Positions 35,763-45,693 are shown, counted from the stretch's first letter. The stretch is 64,000 nucleotides of DNA from Actinomadura macra NBRC 14102 (GCF_001552215.1 NZ_BCQT01000006.1:372001-436000); one strand, 5' to 3'. Notes: generated from the letters alone by a model not told the origin. Numbers and translations are program-made.

Positions 35763-36889
35763 GCAGCGGCGTCGAGGCCGACATCGCCCTGGACGCGGCC
35801 GTGATCCTCACCTTGGGGATGAACCGCGTCCTCGGCCGGGGCGCGGGCCTCGCCGGACGGGGCGCGGAGGCCCTTGCGGCCCTCGCCGCGGGACGGGCCG
35901 AGGCGCGGGCCACCGCCCTCGCCGAGGTGAGGACGCACGAGCGCGCGCTCCGCGAGACCGTCGAGCGCAACGCGCGCATCGCCGCGCTCGCCGAGACCCG
36001 AGCGAAGATCGGCGCTGACGTCGCGCTGCCCGCGCCGCTCCGGCCGGACGAGGAGTCCGCGGCGGAGCTCGCCGCCTGGTGCGCCGCGACCGATCCCGTC
36101 CTGGACGAGGCCGAGCGGCACCTGTCGGAGCACCTCGCGGCCCAGATCACCGCGCAGGTGTTCGCCGTCCCCGACGGCGGGTTGCAGACCGACACCGGCC
36201 ACGGCGCATCACCCGCCCCACGCGTCCAAGACGATGTGCAAGGAACTTTGGAACGCCTCATGGCTCGTCTGCTGCCCGACGCGGCCGAGGAGGAGCGGCG
36301 TGCGGTCGCGGAGGCGGCCGGGCTCCTCGCGGGCACGGGAACCCCCGACGAGGCGGAGGGCGTCCTGCAGGAGGTGCGGCTGCGGATCCAGGCCGCCAAC
36401 CGCCGAACCGAGGAGCATCGGGCGCAGGAGCGCAAAAGCGCGGCCGAGCGGGACGCCGCCGAGCAGGCCGAGGCCGAGCGCCGCTACGTCCTCGACTCGA
36501 TCACCACGGCGTTCGAGGATCTGGGGTATGAGGTCCAGGCCGGGTTCGAGACGCTGACGGCCGACGGCGGCGCGCTCGTCCTGACCCGGGGGGGCTGGCC
36601 CGATCACAGCGTGAAGATGCGGGTCGACGACGCGGCCCATGTGCGGGCCTCGATGGTGCGCGAGAAGCCCGCCGAGAGCGAGGACGACCGGCGCGTGGAC
36701 GTCGAGCGCGAACGGGAGTGGTGCGAGGCGTTCGAGGCCGCGCGGGAGCGGCTGGCCGCGGCCGGGATCAGCTCCGAGGTGGCCTGGCGGCTGGACCCCG
36801 GAGTGCGTGAACTGCCGGTTTCGGACGGTTCACGGCAGACTAGGGGGCGCGCCGGACGGCGCGAACGTCACCGGGAACGTGGCCAGTGA
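35759..36889 (+). CDS. Coiled-coil protein of unknown function in the kinase cluster
   Basis: The 376-aa protein is highly charged and Ala/Glu/Arg-rich. Long helices are predicted at about 40-85, 110-130, 160-245 (with NRRTEEHRAQERKSAAERDA) and 320-340. A small alpha/beta piece (about 240-300: RYVLDSITTAFEDLGYEV, GGALVLTRGGW, HSVKMRVDD) sits before the last helix. No catalytic motif is visible. It starts inside the kinase stop (ATGA) and lies 51 bp before the AAA+ gene, so it is likely a structural or adaptor component of the same complex. I do not recognise the family beyond this context. Confidence 0.8.
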   Translation: MSSGVEADIALDAAVILTLGMNRVLGRGAGLAGRGAEALAALAAGRAEARATALAEVRTHERALRETVERNARIAALAETRAKIGADVALPAPLRPDEESAAELAAWCAATDPVLDEAERHLSEHLAAQITAQVFAVPDGGLQTDTGHGASPAPRVQDDVQGTLERLMARLLPDAAEEERRAVAEAAGLLAGTGTPDEAEGVLQEVRLRIQAANRRTEEHRAQERKSAAERDAAEQAEAERRYVLDSITTAFEDLGYEVQAGFETLTADGGALVLTRGGWPDHSVKMRVDDAAHVRASMVREKPAESEDDRRVDVEREREWCEAFEAARERLAAAGISSEVAWRLDPGVRELPVSDGSRQTRGRAGRRERHRERGQ

Positions 36890-36940
36890 CGGTTCGGGGG
36901 CCCTGCGGGGGCAGGGGCGGAACGGAGTGGAGCGAGCCTG

Positions 36941-38857
36941 ATGAGCATTGATTCGCCGACCCTTGGCGGGCGGCTGCAGGGCTGGCCGCCGTTCATCCGC
37001 GAGCTGGACGCGACCTTGTCCGTGCACTCCCAGTACGTCCTGTCGGGCAACCTCTACGACAGCTTCCTCGCGCCGCCGCTGGAAGGCGGCGGCCCGGCCC
37101 GGTTGCTGCCGCTGCGCGGTCTGCTGTGGGAGACCCTGCGCTCCAGCGGCGCGTCCTGCATGATCGTGTACGACCCGGTGGACGGCCTGCAGGTCTACCC
37201 CGACACCGGCGACGAGATCGCGGACGAGGCGGTCCGGGCGGCCGACCAGCTGCTGGGCAAGCGCAAGCCGGACGAGAAGCCGTCGCTGGAGGGGCTGACA
37301 CGGCAGCTGGCCGCGGTGGCGCGGCCCGCGGAGAACATCCGCGCCGCGTTCGTGATCGACTCGGCGTCCCGGATCGCGCGGACGCCCACCGACCTGGAAC
37401 CGGCCGAGCGGGACTTCTTCCGGTTCTGCGCGAAGCTGTCGCGCAACGCCCGTCCGGTCCGGGTGGTGGGCGCACGGCCCAAGCCGCTCTACAACCCGAT
37501 CCTGTGGCTGGTGGAGCGGCCGGGCGACCTTCCTCCGTGGCTGACCACCGACAACGAGAACATCCGCGAGATCACCATCCCGCGGCCGCACCTCGGCGAC
37601 CGGCAGGAGACCGCCCGGTTGCTGGCCCGCGCGTTCGGTGTGAGCGACGTCGGCGGGGACGAGGCGGCCGCCGCGGCGTGCGACGCGTTCGCCGAGCAGG
37701 CGGACGGGCTGACCCTCCAGTCGATGATCGAGGTGACGCGGCTCGCCAAGGAGCGCAACGTCGACCTGGCCGACCTGCCCGACGCCGTCCGGACGTACAA
37801 GCTGGGCGTGCTCGACAACCCGTGGAGCCGCGGACATCTGCGGCGCCGCGTGCTGGAGGGCGAGAAGCGCGTCCCGGAGCGGGTGATCGGGCAGCCGCAG
37901 GCCGTCACCAAGACCCTGGACATCCTCAAGCGGGCGGTGCTCGGGCTGTCGGGCGCGCAGGCGATCCGGTCGGGCAGCAGGCCGCGGGGCGTGCTGTTCT
38001 TCGCCGGGCCGACCGGCACCGGTAAGACCGAGCTGGCGAAGGCGATCACCGAGCTGGTGTTCGGGGACGAGTCCGCCTACCTGCGCTTCGACATGAGCGA
38101 GTTCTCCGGCGAGGGCTCGGGCGACCGGCTGATCGGCTCGCCGCCCGGGTATGTGGGGCACGAGGCGGGCGGCGAGCTGACCAACGCCGTCCGCGAGGAC
38201 CCGTTCCGGGTGATGCTGTTCGACGAGATCGAGAAGGCGCACCCGCGGATCCTCGACAAGTTCCTGCAGATCCTGGAGGACGGCCGGCTCACCGACGGGC
38301 GCGGCAACACCGTCCACTTCTCCGAGTCGATCCTGATCTTCACGTCGAACCTGGGAATGTACGTCCCGGGGCGGGACCTGACGACCCGCGACAGCGCCGC
38401 GTACGCGCCCGCCGCGCGGGTGCAGAACATCATGCCCGGGATGACCTACGACGAGGTCGAGCAGCGGATCAAGGGCGCCGTCGCCGATCACTTCACCGAG
38501 GTCCTCAACCGGCCCGAGCTGCTCAACCGGTTCGGCGACAACATCGTGGTGTTCGATTTCATCTCCGACGAGGCGGCGCACAAGATCTTCGACCTCCAGT
38601 TCGCGAACATCTGCAAGCGGGTCGCCGAGGAGCACCGGCTCATCCTGGCGGTGAAGGGCGACGCGCTGCAGACGCTCCGCGGGTGGTGCACGGACGAGCT
38701 GGACAAGGGCGGTCGGGGCATCGGCATGGCCCTGGAATCCCATTTCGTCAACCCGCTGGCACGCGCGCTGTTCGACCGGGAGCTCGTCCCGGACGAGAGG
38801 ATCACCGTGTCCGGTATCCGCCGTGAGGGCAGCATCGTGCACCTGGACGTCCAGTGA
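36941..38857 (+). CDS. ClpB-like AAA+ ATPase of the kinase-radical SAM cluster
   Basis: The 638-aa protein has an N-terminal half (about 1-300) resembling a degenerate first AAA domain without a Walker A motif. The C-terminal AAA+ module (about 310-600) is of the ClpA/ClpB second-domain type: Walker A GPTGTGKTE (about 357), FDMSEFSGE, the pore-region RLIGSPPGYVGHEAGG, Walker B VMLFDEIEKAH (about 425), LTDGRGNTV and sensor-1 IFTSNLG. The 'PPGYVGH' pore loop indicates polypeptide threading, so this should be an unfoldase or remodelling motor. There is no ClpP-binding loop or Clp N-domain. Its stop overlaps the radical-SAM start (GTGA), so the two are tightly coupled. Confidence 0.9.
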   Translation: MSIDSPTLGGRLQGWPPFIRELDATLSVHSQYVLSGNLYDSFLAPPLEGGGPARLLPLRGLLWETLRSSGASCMIVYDPVDGLQVYPDTGDEIADEAVRAADQLLGKRKPDEKPSLEGLTRQLAAVARPAENIRAAFVIDSASRIARTPTDLEPAERDFFRFCAKLSRNARPVRVVGARPKPLYNPILWLVERPGDLPPWLTTDNENIREITIPRPHLGDRQETARLLARAFGVSDVGGDEAAAAACDAFAEQADGLTLQSMIEVTRLAKERNVDLADLPDAVRTYKLGVLDNPWSRGHLRRRVLEGEKRVPERVIGQPQAVTKTLDILKRAVLGLSGAQAIRSGSRPRGVLFFAGPTGTGKTELAKAITELVFGDESAYLRFDMSEFSGEGSGDRLIGSPPGYVGHEAGGELTNAVREDPFRVMLFDEIEKAHPRILDKFLQILEDGRLTDGRGNTVHFSESILIFTSNLGMYVPGRDLTTRDSAAYAPAARVQNIMPGMTYDEVEQRIKGAVADHFTEVLNRPELLNRFGDNIVVFDFISDEAAHKIFDLQFANICKRVAEEHRLILAVKGDALQTLRGWCTDELDKGGRGIGMALESHFVNPLARALFDRELVPDERITVSGIRREGSIVHLDVQ

Positions 38858-39633
38858 CCGGCGGTTCCGGGCGGGACGGCCCCGCGGAGCACCTGCTCCT
38901 CGCCAAGGCCCACTATCCGGTGACGACGCTCGGCCCGGGCACGCGCGCGGGGATCTGGACGCAGGGGTGCACGCTGCACTGCCACGGCTGCCTCTCGCGT
39001 GACACCTGGGACGCCGACCCGGGCAAGGCCGTCCCGGTCAAGGCCATCCTGGGCTGGCTGGAATCGCTCCCCGGGCCGGTCGACGGCGTGACGATCTCGG
39101 GCGGCGAACCGTTCCAGCAGCCGGCCGCGCTGGCGGCGCTGCTCCAAGGGATAGCCGCATGGCGGGACGGCCGCCAGCATGAGACGATTGGGTTGGACAT
39201 ATTGGTCTACAGCGGATATGTCTACTCTCGACTCTCGCGGACGGAAGCGATGCGGGAGATCCTGAACATGTGTGACGCCGTGATCACGGGGCCGTACGTC
39301 GACCGGCTCAACCCGGGGGGACGACACTCCGAGAGTGGCTCTCTACTCTGGAAGGGGTCTGCCAATCAGCGCGTCGTGCCGCTGTCCCCGCTGGGACGCG
39401 AACGGTACGGGGCACTGGCCGACATCGGAGACACTAGGGAAGATGCAGAGTCTGGAGTAGCGGCAGAGTCTGGAAAAGCGGCAGGGCCCCGAGTGCAGGT
39501 GTCCGTGGACGAGGGGCCGGAGGGAAGGCGGGTGTACTACATCGGGATCCCGCGAAGGGGTGACATGGATCACCTCACGTCGAGGCTCGAACGCGCCGGG
39601 GTGCGCGCGGGGGATGTGTCATGGCGACCTTGA
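38854..39633 (+). CDS. Radical SAM protein, NrdG-like (4Fe-4S single-cluster type)
   Basis: The 259-aa protein has the radical-SAM cluster motif CTLHCHGC (CxxxCxxC) near residues 39-46 after GTRAGIWTQG, then the SAM-binding GGEPF (about 85-89) and YSGYVYSRL. This layout is that of the activating enzymes of glycyl-radical enzymes (NrdG, PflA). No glycyl-radical enzyme is encoded nearby and ribonucleotide reductase is absent, so the target is likely a neighbour or unknown protein. A spacer with AESGVAAESGKAAG (about 196-212) carries a local DNA duplication. The gene overlaps the AAA+ gene by 4 bp and the FHA gene by 13 bp. Confidence 0.87.
   Translation: MTGGSGRDGPAEHLLLAKAHYPVTTLGPGTRAGIWTQGCTLHCHGCLSRDTWDADPGKAVPVKAILGWLESLPGPVDGVTISGGEPFQQPAALAALLQGIAAWRDGRQHETIGLDILVYSGYVYSRLSRTEAMREILNMCDAVITGPYVDRLNPGGRHSESGSLLWKGSANQRVVPLSPLGRERYGALADIGDTREDAESGVAAESGKAAGPRVQVSVDEGPEGRRVYYIGIPRRGDMDHLTSRLERAGVRAGDVSWRP
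39445..39474 (+). repeat. 12-bp direct repeat inside the radical-SAM gene
   Basis: GCAGAGTCTGGA occurs at 39445-39456 and 39463-39474, 18 bp apart, giving the in-frame AESG-x-AAESG duplication. It lies in a stretch (about 39180-39480) with lower GC3 than the rest of the cluster. Confidence 0.65.
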
Positions 39634-41000
39634 ACTGTCCTGTCTGTGACGAACCGTTCCAGCCGGGCGATCTGCTCTGCCTGAGCTGCGGGGCCAATCT
39701 GGCGCGCGCCGGGAGCGCTCACCAGCATGGCCAGGGCGGGTACGGCGACCAGCAGCAGCCACGGATCCCGACGGCCCCGCCACCTCAGCACGGTGCCCCC
39801 CAGCATGGTGCCCCCCAGCATGGCGGCCCTCAGCATGGTGGCCCCCAGCACGGGGCTCCCCCATATGGCGGCCCGCAGCACGGCGGTCCGCAATACGGCG
39901 GTCCCCAGCACGGTGCGCCTCAGCACGGCGGTCCCCAGCACGGCGCTCCGCAGGGCGGCGCTCAGCACGGCCAGCCGTACCAGCAGCAGCCCCAGCACGC
40001 CCCGGGCGACCCCTATCAGCAGGCTCCCCAGCAGCAGGCGCCGCAGGACCCGTACCAGCAGGCGCCTCAGCAGCAGGGCCCGCCACCGCAGGATCCATGG
40101 GGCGCACCGCAGCAGCAACAGCAGCAAGACCCGTGGGGTGCCCCCATGCCCCAGCAGTCGCAACAGCCTCCCGGCCCTCCGCAGCAGCAGGGCCCGCAGG
40201 ACTACCGGCAGCAGGACTACGGGCAGCAGGATTACCGGCAGCAGGACTACGGGCAGCAGGACTACGGACAACAGGACTACGGACAACAGGGGCAGCACGG
40301 CGGCCAGCCACCGGCGCAGAACCAGCAGCCGTCCCCCGACCCGTGGGCCGCGCCGCCCCAACAGCAGCAGCAACAGCCCGACCAGTGGGGCGCACCACCC
40401 CAGCAGCAGCCGGATCAGTACCAGCAGCAGAACCAGTACGGCGCTCCGCAGCCCGGCCCTGTCGACCACGATTTCGGTGCGCCACCGCCCCCTCAGCGCG
40501 AGAGCCGTCCGGTGGTGCCGCCGCCGCATGGCCGTGAGGCGACGCTGCTGCCGGCGGACCACCAGAGCCCGTCCCGGTCACAGCCGCCGAGCGACAGCAC
40601 GGCGTTCATGTGCCCGTACTGCGAGGCGGTCCTGACGAATCCGGGCGCCGCGCAGTGCGATTCGTGCCTGCGCGCGCTGCCGCAGAAGGGGACGCCGGTC
40701 CTGAAGGTGCAGTTCCCCACGGGTGAGCTGAAGATCTCGGTGGGGCAGCACCTCGTGCTCGGCCGGGACGCGGGCCAGTCCCCGGTGGCGGCGACGTTCA
40801 CGCAGTACGACAACGTGTCCCGGCGGCACTCGACGCTCTGGCTCGATCCGTCCGGTACCGCCTGGGTCCGTGACGAGGGCTCCACCAACGGCACGTTCGT
40901 CAACGGCGAGCGGCTCCCCCGCGGCGTGGAGGCCCCCCTCCGCGACGGCGACCAGCTCCGGCTCGCCGCCGACGTCACGGGGACCGTCCAGCTCAACTGA
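39621..41000 (+). CDS. Zinc-ribbon / prion-like / FHA-domain protein
   Basis: The 459-aa protein has an N-terminal zinc ribbon (CPVC...CLSC, about 6-24) and a 300-residue disordered region dominated by Gln, Gly, Pro, Tyr and His. A second zinc ribbon (CPYC...CDSC, about 332-350) and a C-terminal FHA domain (about 355-455) follow. The FHA phosphothreonine-binding residues are present: VLGRDAG, NVSRRHSTL and EGSTNGTFVNG. FHA domains bind phosphorylated Thr, and the kinase five genes earlier in the cluster is the obvious writer. The disordered part holds eleven QHGAP-type and six QDYGQ-type five-residue repeats, a composition typical of condensate-forming proteins. It overlaps the radical-SAM gene and ends just before a 21-bp terminator stem. 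Confidence 0.92.
   Translation: MATLNCPVCDEPFQPGDLLCLSCGANLARAGSAHQHGQGGYGDQQQPRIPTAPPPQHGAPQHGAPQHGGPQHGGPQHGAPPYGGPQHGGPQYGGPQHGAPQHGGPQHGAPQGGAQHGQPYQQQPQHAPGDPYQQAPQQQAPQDPYQQAPQQQGPPPQDPWGAPQQQQQQDPWGAPMPQQSQQPPGPPQQQGPQDYRQQDYGQQDYRQQDYGQQDYGQQDYGQQGQHGGQPPAQNQQPSPDPWAAPPQQQQQQPDQWGAPPQQQPDQYQQQNQYGAPQPGPVDHDFGAPPPPQRESRPVVPPPHGREATLLPADHQSPSRSQPPSDSTAFMCPYCEAVLTNPGAAQCDSCLRALPQKGTPVLKVQFPTGELKISVGQHLVLGRDAGQSPVAATFTQYDNVSRRHSTLWLDPSGTAWVRDEGSTNGTFVNGERLPRGVEAPLRDGDQLRLAADVTGTVQLN
39786..39950 (+). repeat. Eleven 15-bp units encoding QHGAP/QHGGP
   Basis: The units are in frame, five codons each, with variants QHGAP, QHGGP, PYGGP and QYGGP. DNA copies are similar but not identical (for example CAGCACGG-GCNCC patterns), which suggests expansion followed by drift. 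They form the first half of the prion-like region of the FHA protein. Confidence 0.9.
40197..40286 (+). repeat. Six 15-bp units encoding QDYGQ/QDYRQ
   Basis: CAGGACTACGGGCAG-type units follow one another without interruption; the last two use GGACAA, giving a recent duplicate. Tyr-rich repeats of this kind are common stickers in phase-separating proteins. Confidence 0.9.
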
Positions 41001-41011
41001 CGCGAAGCGAG

Positions 41012-41055
41012 AACGGCGGTGGCCCAGGGGAGCTCCCCTGGGCCACCGCCGTTTT
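41012..41055 (+). terminator. Rho-independent terminator of the kinase-AAA-FHA cluster
   Basis: A perfect 42-bp palindrome (41012-41053, 21 bp per arm, centre AGCT) is followed by a T-run (41052-41055). It starts 12 bp after the FHA stop and closes the cluster on the plus strand. Such an exact arm length is exceptional in the window. Confidence 0.92.
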
Positions 41056-41084
41056 CGGCCCGCACATAACTCACGGGCAGAGAG

Positions 41085-41113
41085 GCGGGGGCCGCCCTCA
41101 GGACGGCCCCCGC
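41085..41113 (-). terminator. Terminator of typA
   Basis: GCGGGGGCCG (41085-41094) pairs with CGGCCCCCGC (41104-41113), with two more pairs inside after one mismatch and a TCA loop. It lies 137 bp beyond the typA stop on the minus strand. The space between, 41114-41249, holds no other feature. Confidence 0.65.
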
Positions 41114-41249
41114 TCCCTTTCAGCGCTCGGTCGGCCGGGAAGGCTCGGCCGCCGCGGTCGGCCGCAGCGCTCGGTCCGCCGGAACGCTTGGTCTGGCTGG
41201 GCTGCGTCGGGCTGGTCTTGCCCTTCTTGAACCCGGCTAATCCGGCAAG

Positions 41250-43103
<1,854 letters not shown>

Positions 43104-43438
43104 GCGGGCTCGCCTTGCGTGAGAGTTCGGGAGTCGCCGCAGACGCGCGGCAAGCCCCATTCTACTTGGCCGAGCGCCCGACCCCGCCCTAGCGGGACGT
43201 ACCGCCCGTCACATGATTTTCGGATTGGCCAACTTTGCCCATCCTTTGTAATCTCCTCGAGATCCGGTCGTCCCGAGGCCCCACCCCCCGGGGCTTGCGG
43301 CCGGAGCGCCGAATCTCCGACCGCGGAGAACCGGGGACCCAAGATCCCCTGGGGTGAATCGACGCACGTCGTAGGGCGCCTCCTGGCCCGAACCCGTCAG
43401 CTAACCCGGTAGGCGCGCAGGGAGAGGAGAACACCGGC
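43104..43438. other. Divergent regulatory region between typA and the NlpC/P60 gene
   Basis: This 335-bp non-coding stretch is largely occupied on the plus strand by the c-di-AMP riboswitch (43304-43418) and its upstream promoter DNA. The 43195-43260 part (with ATGATTTTCGG and CTTTGTAATC) is AT-richer and is where the NlpC promoter should lie. The typA promoter is expected near 43110-43200. Confidence 0.6.
43304..43418 (+). ncRNA. ydaO/yuaA-type cyclic-di-AMP riboswitch
   Basis: The conserved actinobacterial core is readable by eye: CCGCGGAG (43321-43328), CCGGGGACCCA (about 43331-43341), TGGGGTGAATC (about 43350-43360), GTAGGG and CCCGAACCCGTCAGCTAACC (about 43387-43406), then GTAGGCGC. GCGCC at 43306-43310 can pair with GGCGC at 43412-43416 to close P1. 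These riboswitches bind c-di-AMP and in actinobacteria precede cell-wall hydrolase (NlpC/P60, Rpf) genes, which they switch off at high ligand. It lies 20 bp before the TTG start of just such a gene. Confidence 0.92.
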
Positions 43439-44437
43439 TTGGCCCCGGATTCCCACCGGCGGCGCCGCCGCGCCACCGCCGCCACCGTCATCCTGATCGC
43501 CCTCGGCACCACCGCGCCCATCGCCGCGCACGCCGCCCAGCCGTTCGGGGCACCCTCCCCGCAACCGCTGCCCACCTCGGAGAACGGCCTGCGCAAGAGC
43601 CTCGACGAGCTCAACACCGAGGCCGAGAAGCTCACGGAGAAGTACAACAAGTCCCGTGTCGACCTGGGCAGGGCCCGCAAGGCCGAGCAGGCCGCCGCAC
43701 AGGCCGCCGCCGCCCTGGAGGCGCAGGCGGCGCCCGCCCGCGAGCGCCTCGGCCGGCTGGCCGCCGCGAACTACATGAGCGGCGGACCGGACGCGATCTT
43801 CGGTACGGGGGGCTCCACCGACGGCCTGTCCGACAGGGCCTACCTCGCGCAGAATCAGGCCGCGGCCGTCGCGGTACTGCAACGGCAGATCGACCAGGCG
43901 AACCAGGCCAAGCGTGCCGCCGCGGCCAGGACCGCCCAGGTCCAACAGGCAGCCGCTCAAGCGGAGACCGCCCGCAAGGCCGCCAAAGCGAAAGTGACGG
44001 AAGTCACCAGGCGGCTGGACAAGCTGACCACCACCCACATCAAGGACCCCCGCACCGGGCTCTCAGCGACGATCAAGGGTTCCGACCTGCCCGCCAAGAT
44101 GGCCCGCAAGGCACTCACCAAGCTCGGCTCCCCCTATGTGTGGGCCGCCGCCGGCCCCAGCAGCTTCGACTGCTCCGGCCTGGTCGTCTGGGCCTACGCC
44201 CAGGTCGGCAAGCCGGGCCTGCCGCACTACACCGGCGATCTGCTCGCCCTGGGCCACCGCGTCTCACGCGGCTCGCTGCGCTCCGGCGACCTCGTGTACT
44301 TCGGCAGCAGCATCCACCACATGGGCATCTACCTCGGCGAGGGCAAGTTCCTGCACGCTCCCCAGACCGGTGATGTGGTGAAGATCTCCAAACTGTCCGA
44401 ACGCTCCGACTTCGCCGGCGCCAACCGAATCGGCTAG
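43439..44437 (+). CDS. Secreted NlpC/P60 (C40) peptidoglycan endopeptidase, riboswitch controlled
   Basis: The 332-aa protein has a signal peptide (AATVILIALGTTAPIAAHAA), a long coiled-coil segment (about 50-190, Ala/Gln/Arg-rich) and a C-terminal NlpC/P60 domain (about 217-332). The catalytic Cys is in FDCSGLVVWA and His in HHMGIYLG, with a third polar residue in LHAPQTGDVV. It cuts peptide cross-bridges in the wall, as RipA-type enzymes do. The frame begins TTG at 43439, preceded by AGGGAGAGGAG; no ATG or GTG gives a complete signal peptide. The c-di-AMP riboswitch directly upstream indicates control by that second messenger. Confidence 0.92.
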   Translation: MAPDSHRRRRRATAATVILIALGTTAPIAAHAAQPFGAPSPQPLPTSENGLRKSLDELNTEAEKLTEKYNKSRVDLGRARKAEQAAAQAAAALEAQAAPARERLGRLAAANYMSGGPDAIFGTGGSTDGLSDRAYLAQNQAAAVAVLQRQIDQANQAKRAAAARTAQVQQAAAQAETARKAAKAKVTEVTRRLDKLTTTHIKDPRTGLSATIKGSDLPAKMARKALTKLGSPYVWAAAGPSSFDCSGLVVWAYAQVGKPGLPHYTGDLLALGHRVSRGSLRSGDLVYFGSSIHHMGIYLGEGKFLHAPQTGDVVKISKLSERSDFAGANRIG

Positions 44438-44486
44438 GAAGCTGGCCGGGGGCTGGGCTTCGACCGGTGCGACCTGTTGGGCCGGG

Positions 44487-44885
44487 TCAGGGGTGCCAGG
44501 GGCGGGACTGACGTAGTTCGTCGATGACGGGGCGGTCTCCGGGGAGCCAGTCGACGTCGTCGAGCTCGTCCGGGGCGAGCCAGCGCAGGTCGAGGTGTTC
44601 GAGTGCGCGTGGCTCGCCCTGGACGATCTCAGCCGTCCACACCCTGAGGCACGCGCTCTCGCTCAGTCGCCAGTCGCCGCCGATGCGGCGGCCCAGGCGG
44701 ACCTTGATCGCGAGTTCTTCATGGCACTCGCGGACGAGGGCGTCCTCGTCCGACTCCCCCGGATCCACCTTGCCGCCGGGCAGTTCCCAGCCGCCCGCCA
44801 TGTGCGGCGGCTCGGCGCGCTGGGCGCTGAGCAGCCGGCCGTCCGAGATGATCGCGGCACCCACCACGACGAGGTCGATCGCCAC
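44487..44885 (-). CDS. NUDIX hydrolase (MutT-like 8-oxo-dGTP diphosphatase type)
   Basis: The 132-aa protein holds the complete Nudix box GGKVDPGESDEDALVRECHEEL (stated here as G-x5-E-x7-REx2-EE-x, residues about 37-58). VVVGAAIISDGRLLSAQR precedes it and WLPGDRPVIDEL follows. Small Nudix proteins of this size with AAxI...LLxxQR headers are usually MutT-like sanitising enzymes that hydrolyse oxidised nucleotides, though many act on other nucleoside diphosphate derivatives. It lies 31 bp downstream of the Mut7-C gene on the same strand. Confidence 0.88.
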   Translation of the reverse strand: MAIDLVVVGAAIISDGRLLSAQRAEPPHMAGGWELPGGKVDPGESDEDALVRECHEELAIKVRLGRRIGGDWRLSESACLRVWTAEIVQGEPRALEHLDLRWLAPDELDDVDWLPGDRPVIDELRQSRPWHP

Positions 44886-44916
44886 CAGCTCCTTAACTCT
44901 CTTCCCGCATCATCGT

Positions 44917-45693
44917 TCACTCTGAGACGGTCGCGCGGGCCTGGCCGGTTCCGTTCGGCCGGGCCTCCGCCACGACGCGCGCCGCATCCCGGACGATCTC
45001 CTCCAGATGGTCGCCGTGCGCGCCGCGCCAGTAGACCTGCCCGCAGTCGGCGCAGCGGCCGTAGACGTCGTAGCTGCGGCGGGTGCCGATCTCCAGTTCC
45101 CGTTCGATGTCGCGTTTGTCGACCGGGACGAGCGGTCCGTTGCAGGCGGTGCACCGCGTCCACGGCTCCAGGGCGGGCGCGAAACGCTCCAGCAGGTCGC
45201 GGAGTTGGTCGTCGGGTCGCGAGCCCCGCACGTACGCGCCGAACCACAGCGCGCGGCGGCGGAGCAGGCCACGGTCCTGGGTGAGCAGCACGCGGCGCTC
45301 CGCGTTCGCCTGGACGACCAGCGCCGGGTCGTCCATGTCGTTGTGGTAGGCGGTGTCGAGCCCGAGGAGGCGCATCCGCCGCGCCAGGGTGCCGAGGTGG
45401 ACGTCCAGCAAGAATCGGGGGGCGGCCTGCCCGGTTTCCAGTGGAACGGGCTGCGGGCGCGGGATCGCCGCCACCAGCACCTCGTCCCCGGCGGCGGGAC
45501 GGGACGACGGCTCCACCGGCTCGCCGCGGATCGTCATCGGACCGGCCTCGGGCAGCGGCACGCCGAGCGACTCCACGAGGTGCCCCAGCGTCGAGGTCCC
45601 GTCGTAGGCCACCCGGCGTGCGGGCTCCCGCCGCGCGGCGGGCAGGAACATCAGCAGTTCGTCGGCGATCCGGATGTGTATCTCGGGCTCCAC
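44917..45693 (-). CDS. Mut7-C RNase-fold protein with N-terminal ubiquitin-like and C-terminal zinc ribbon
   Basis: The 258-aa protein has an N-terminal ThiS/ubiquitin-like stretch (about 1-85). The Mut7-C PIN-like domain (about 92-170) has FLLDVHLGTLARRMRLLGLDT, with acidic metal-binding residues, and LTQDRGLLRRR. A zinc ribbon, CTACNGPL...CADCGQVYW (about 181-225), closes it. PIN-fold Mut7-C proteins are probable ribonucleases; the family is uncharacterised in bacteria. It is followed 31 bp later by the Nudix gene. Confidence 0.85.
   Translation of the reverse strand: MEPEIHIRIADELLMFLPAARREPARRVAYDGTSTLGHLVESLGVPLPEAGPMTIRGEPVEPSSRPAAGDEVLVAAIPRPQPVPLETGQAAPRFLLDVHLGTLARRMRLLGLDTAYHNDMDDPALVVQANAERRVLLTQDRGLLRRRALWFGAYVRGSRPDDQLRDLLERFAPALEPWTRCTACNGPLVPVDKRDIERELEIGTRRSYDVYGRCADCGQVYWRGAHGDHLEEIVRDAARVVAEARPNGTGQARATVSE

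Noticed and set aside
39786..40286. Possible CRISPR or satellite array
   Set aside because: The repeats are in frame, 15 bp without spacers, and encode a low-complexity protein region.
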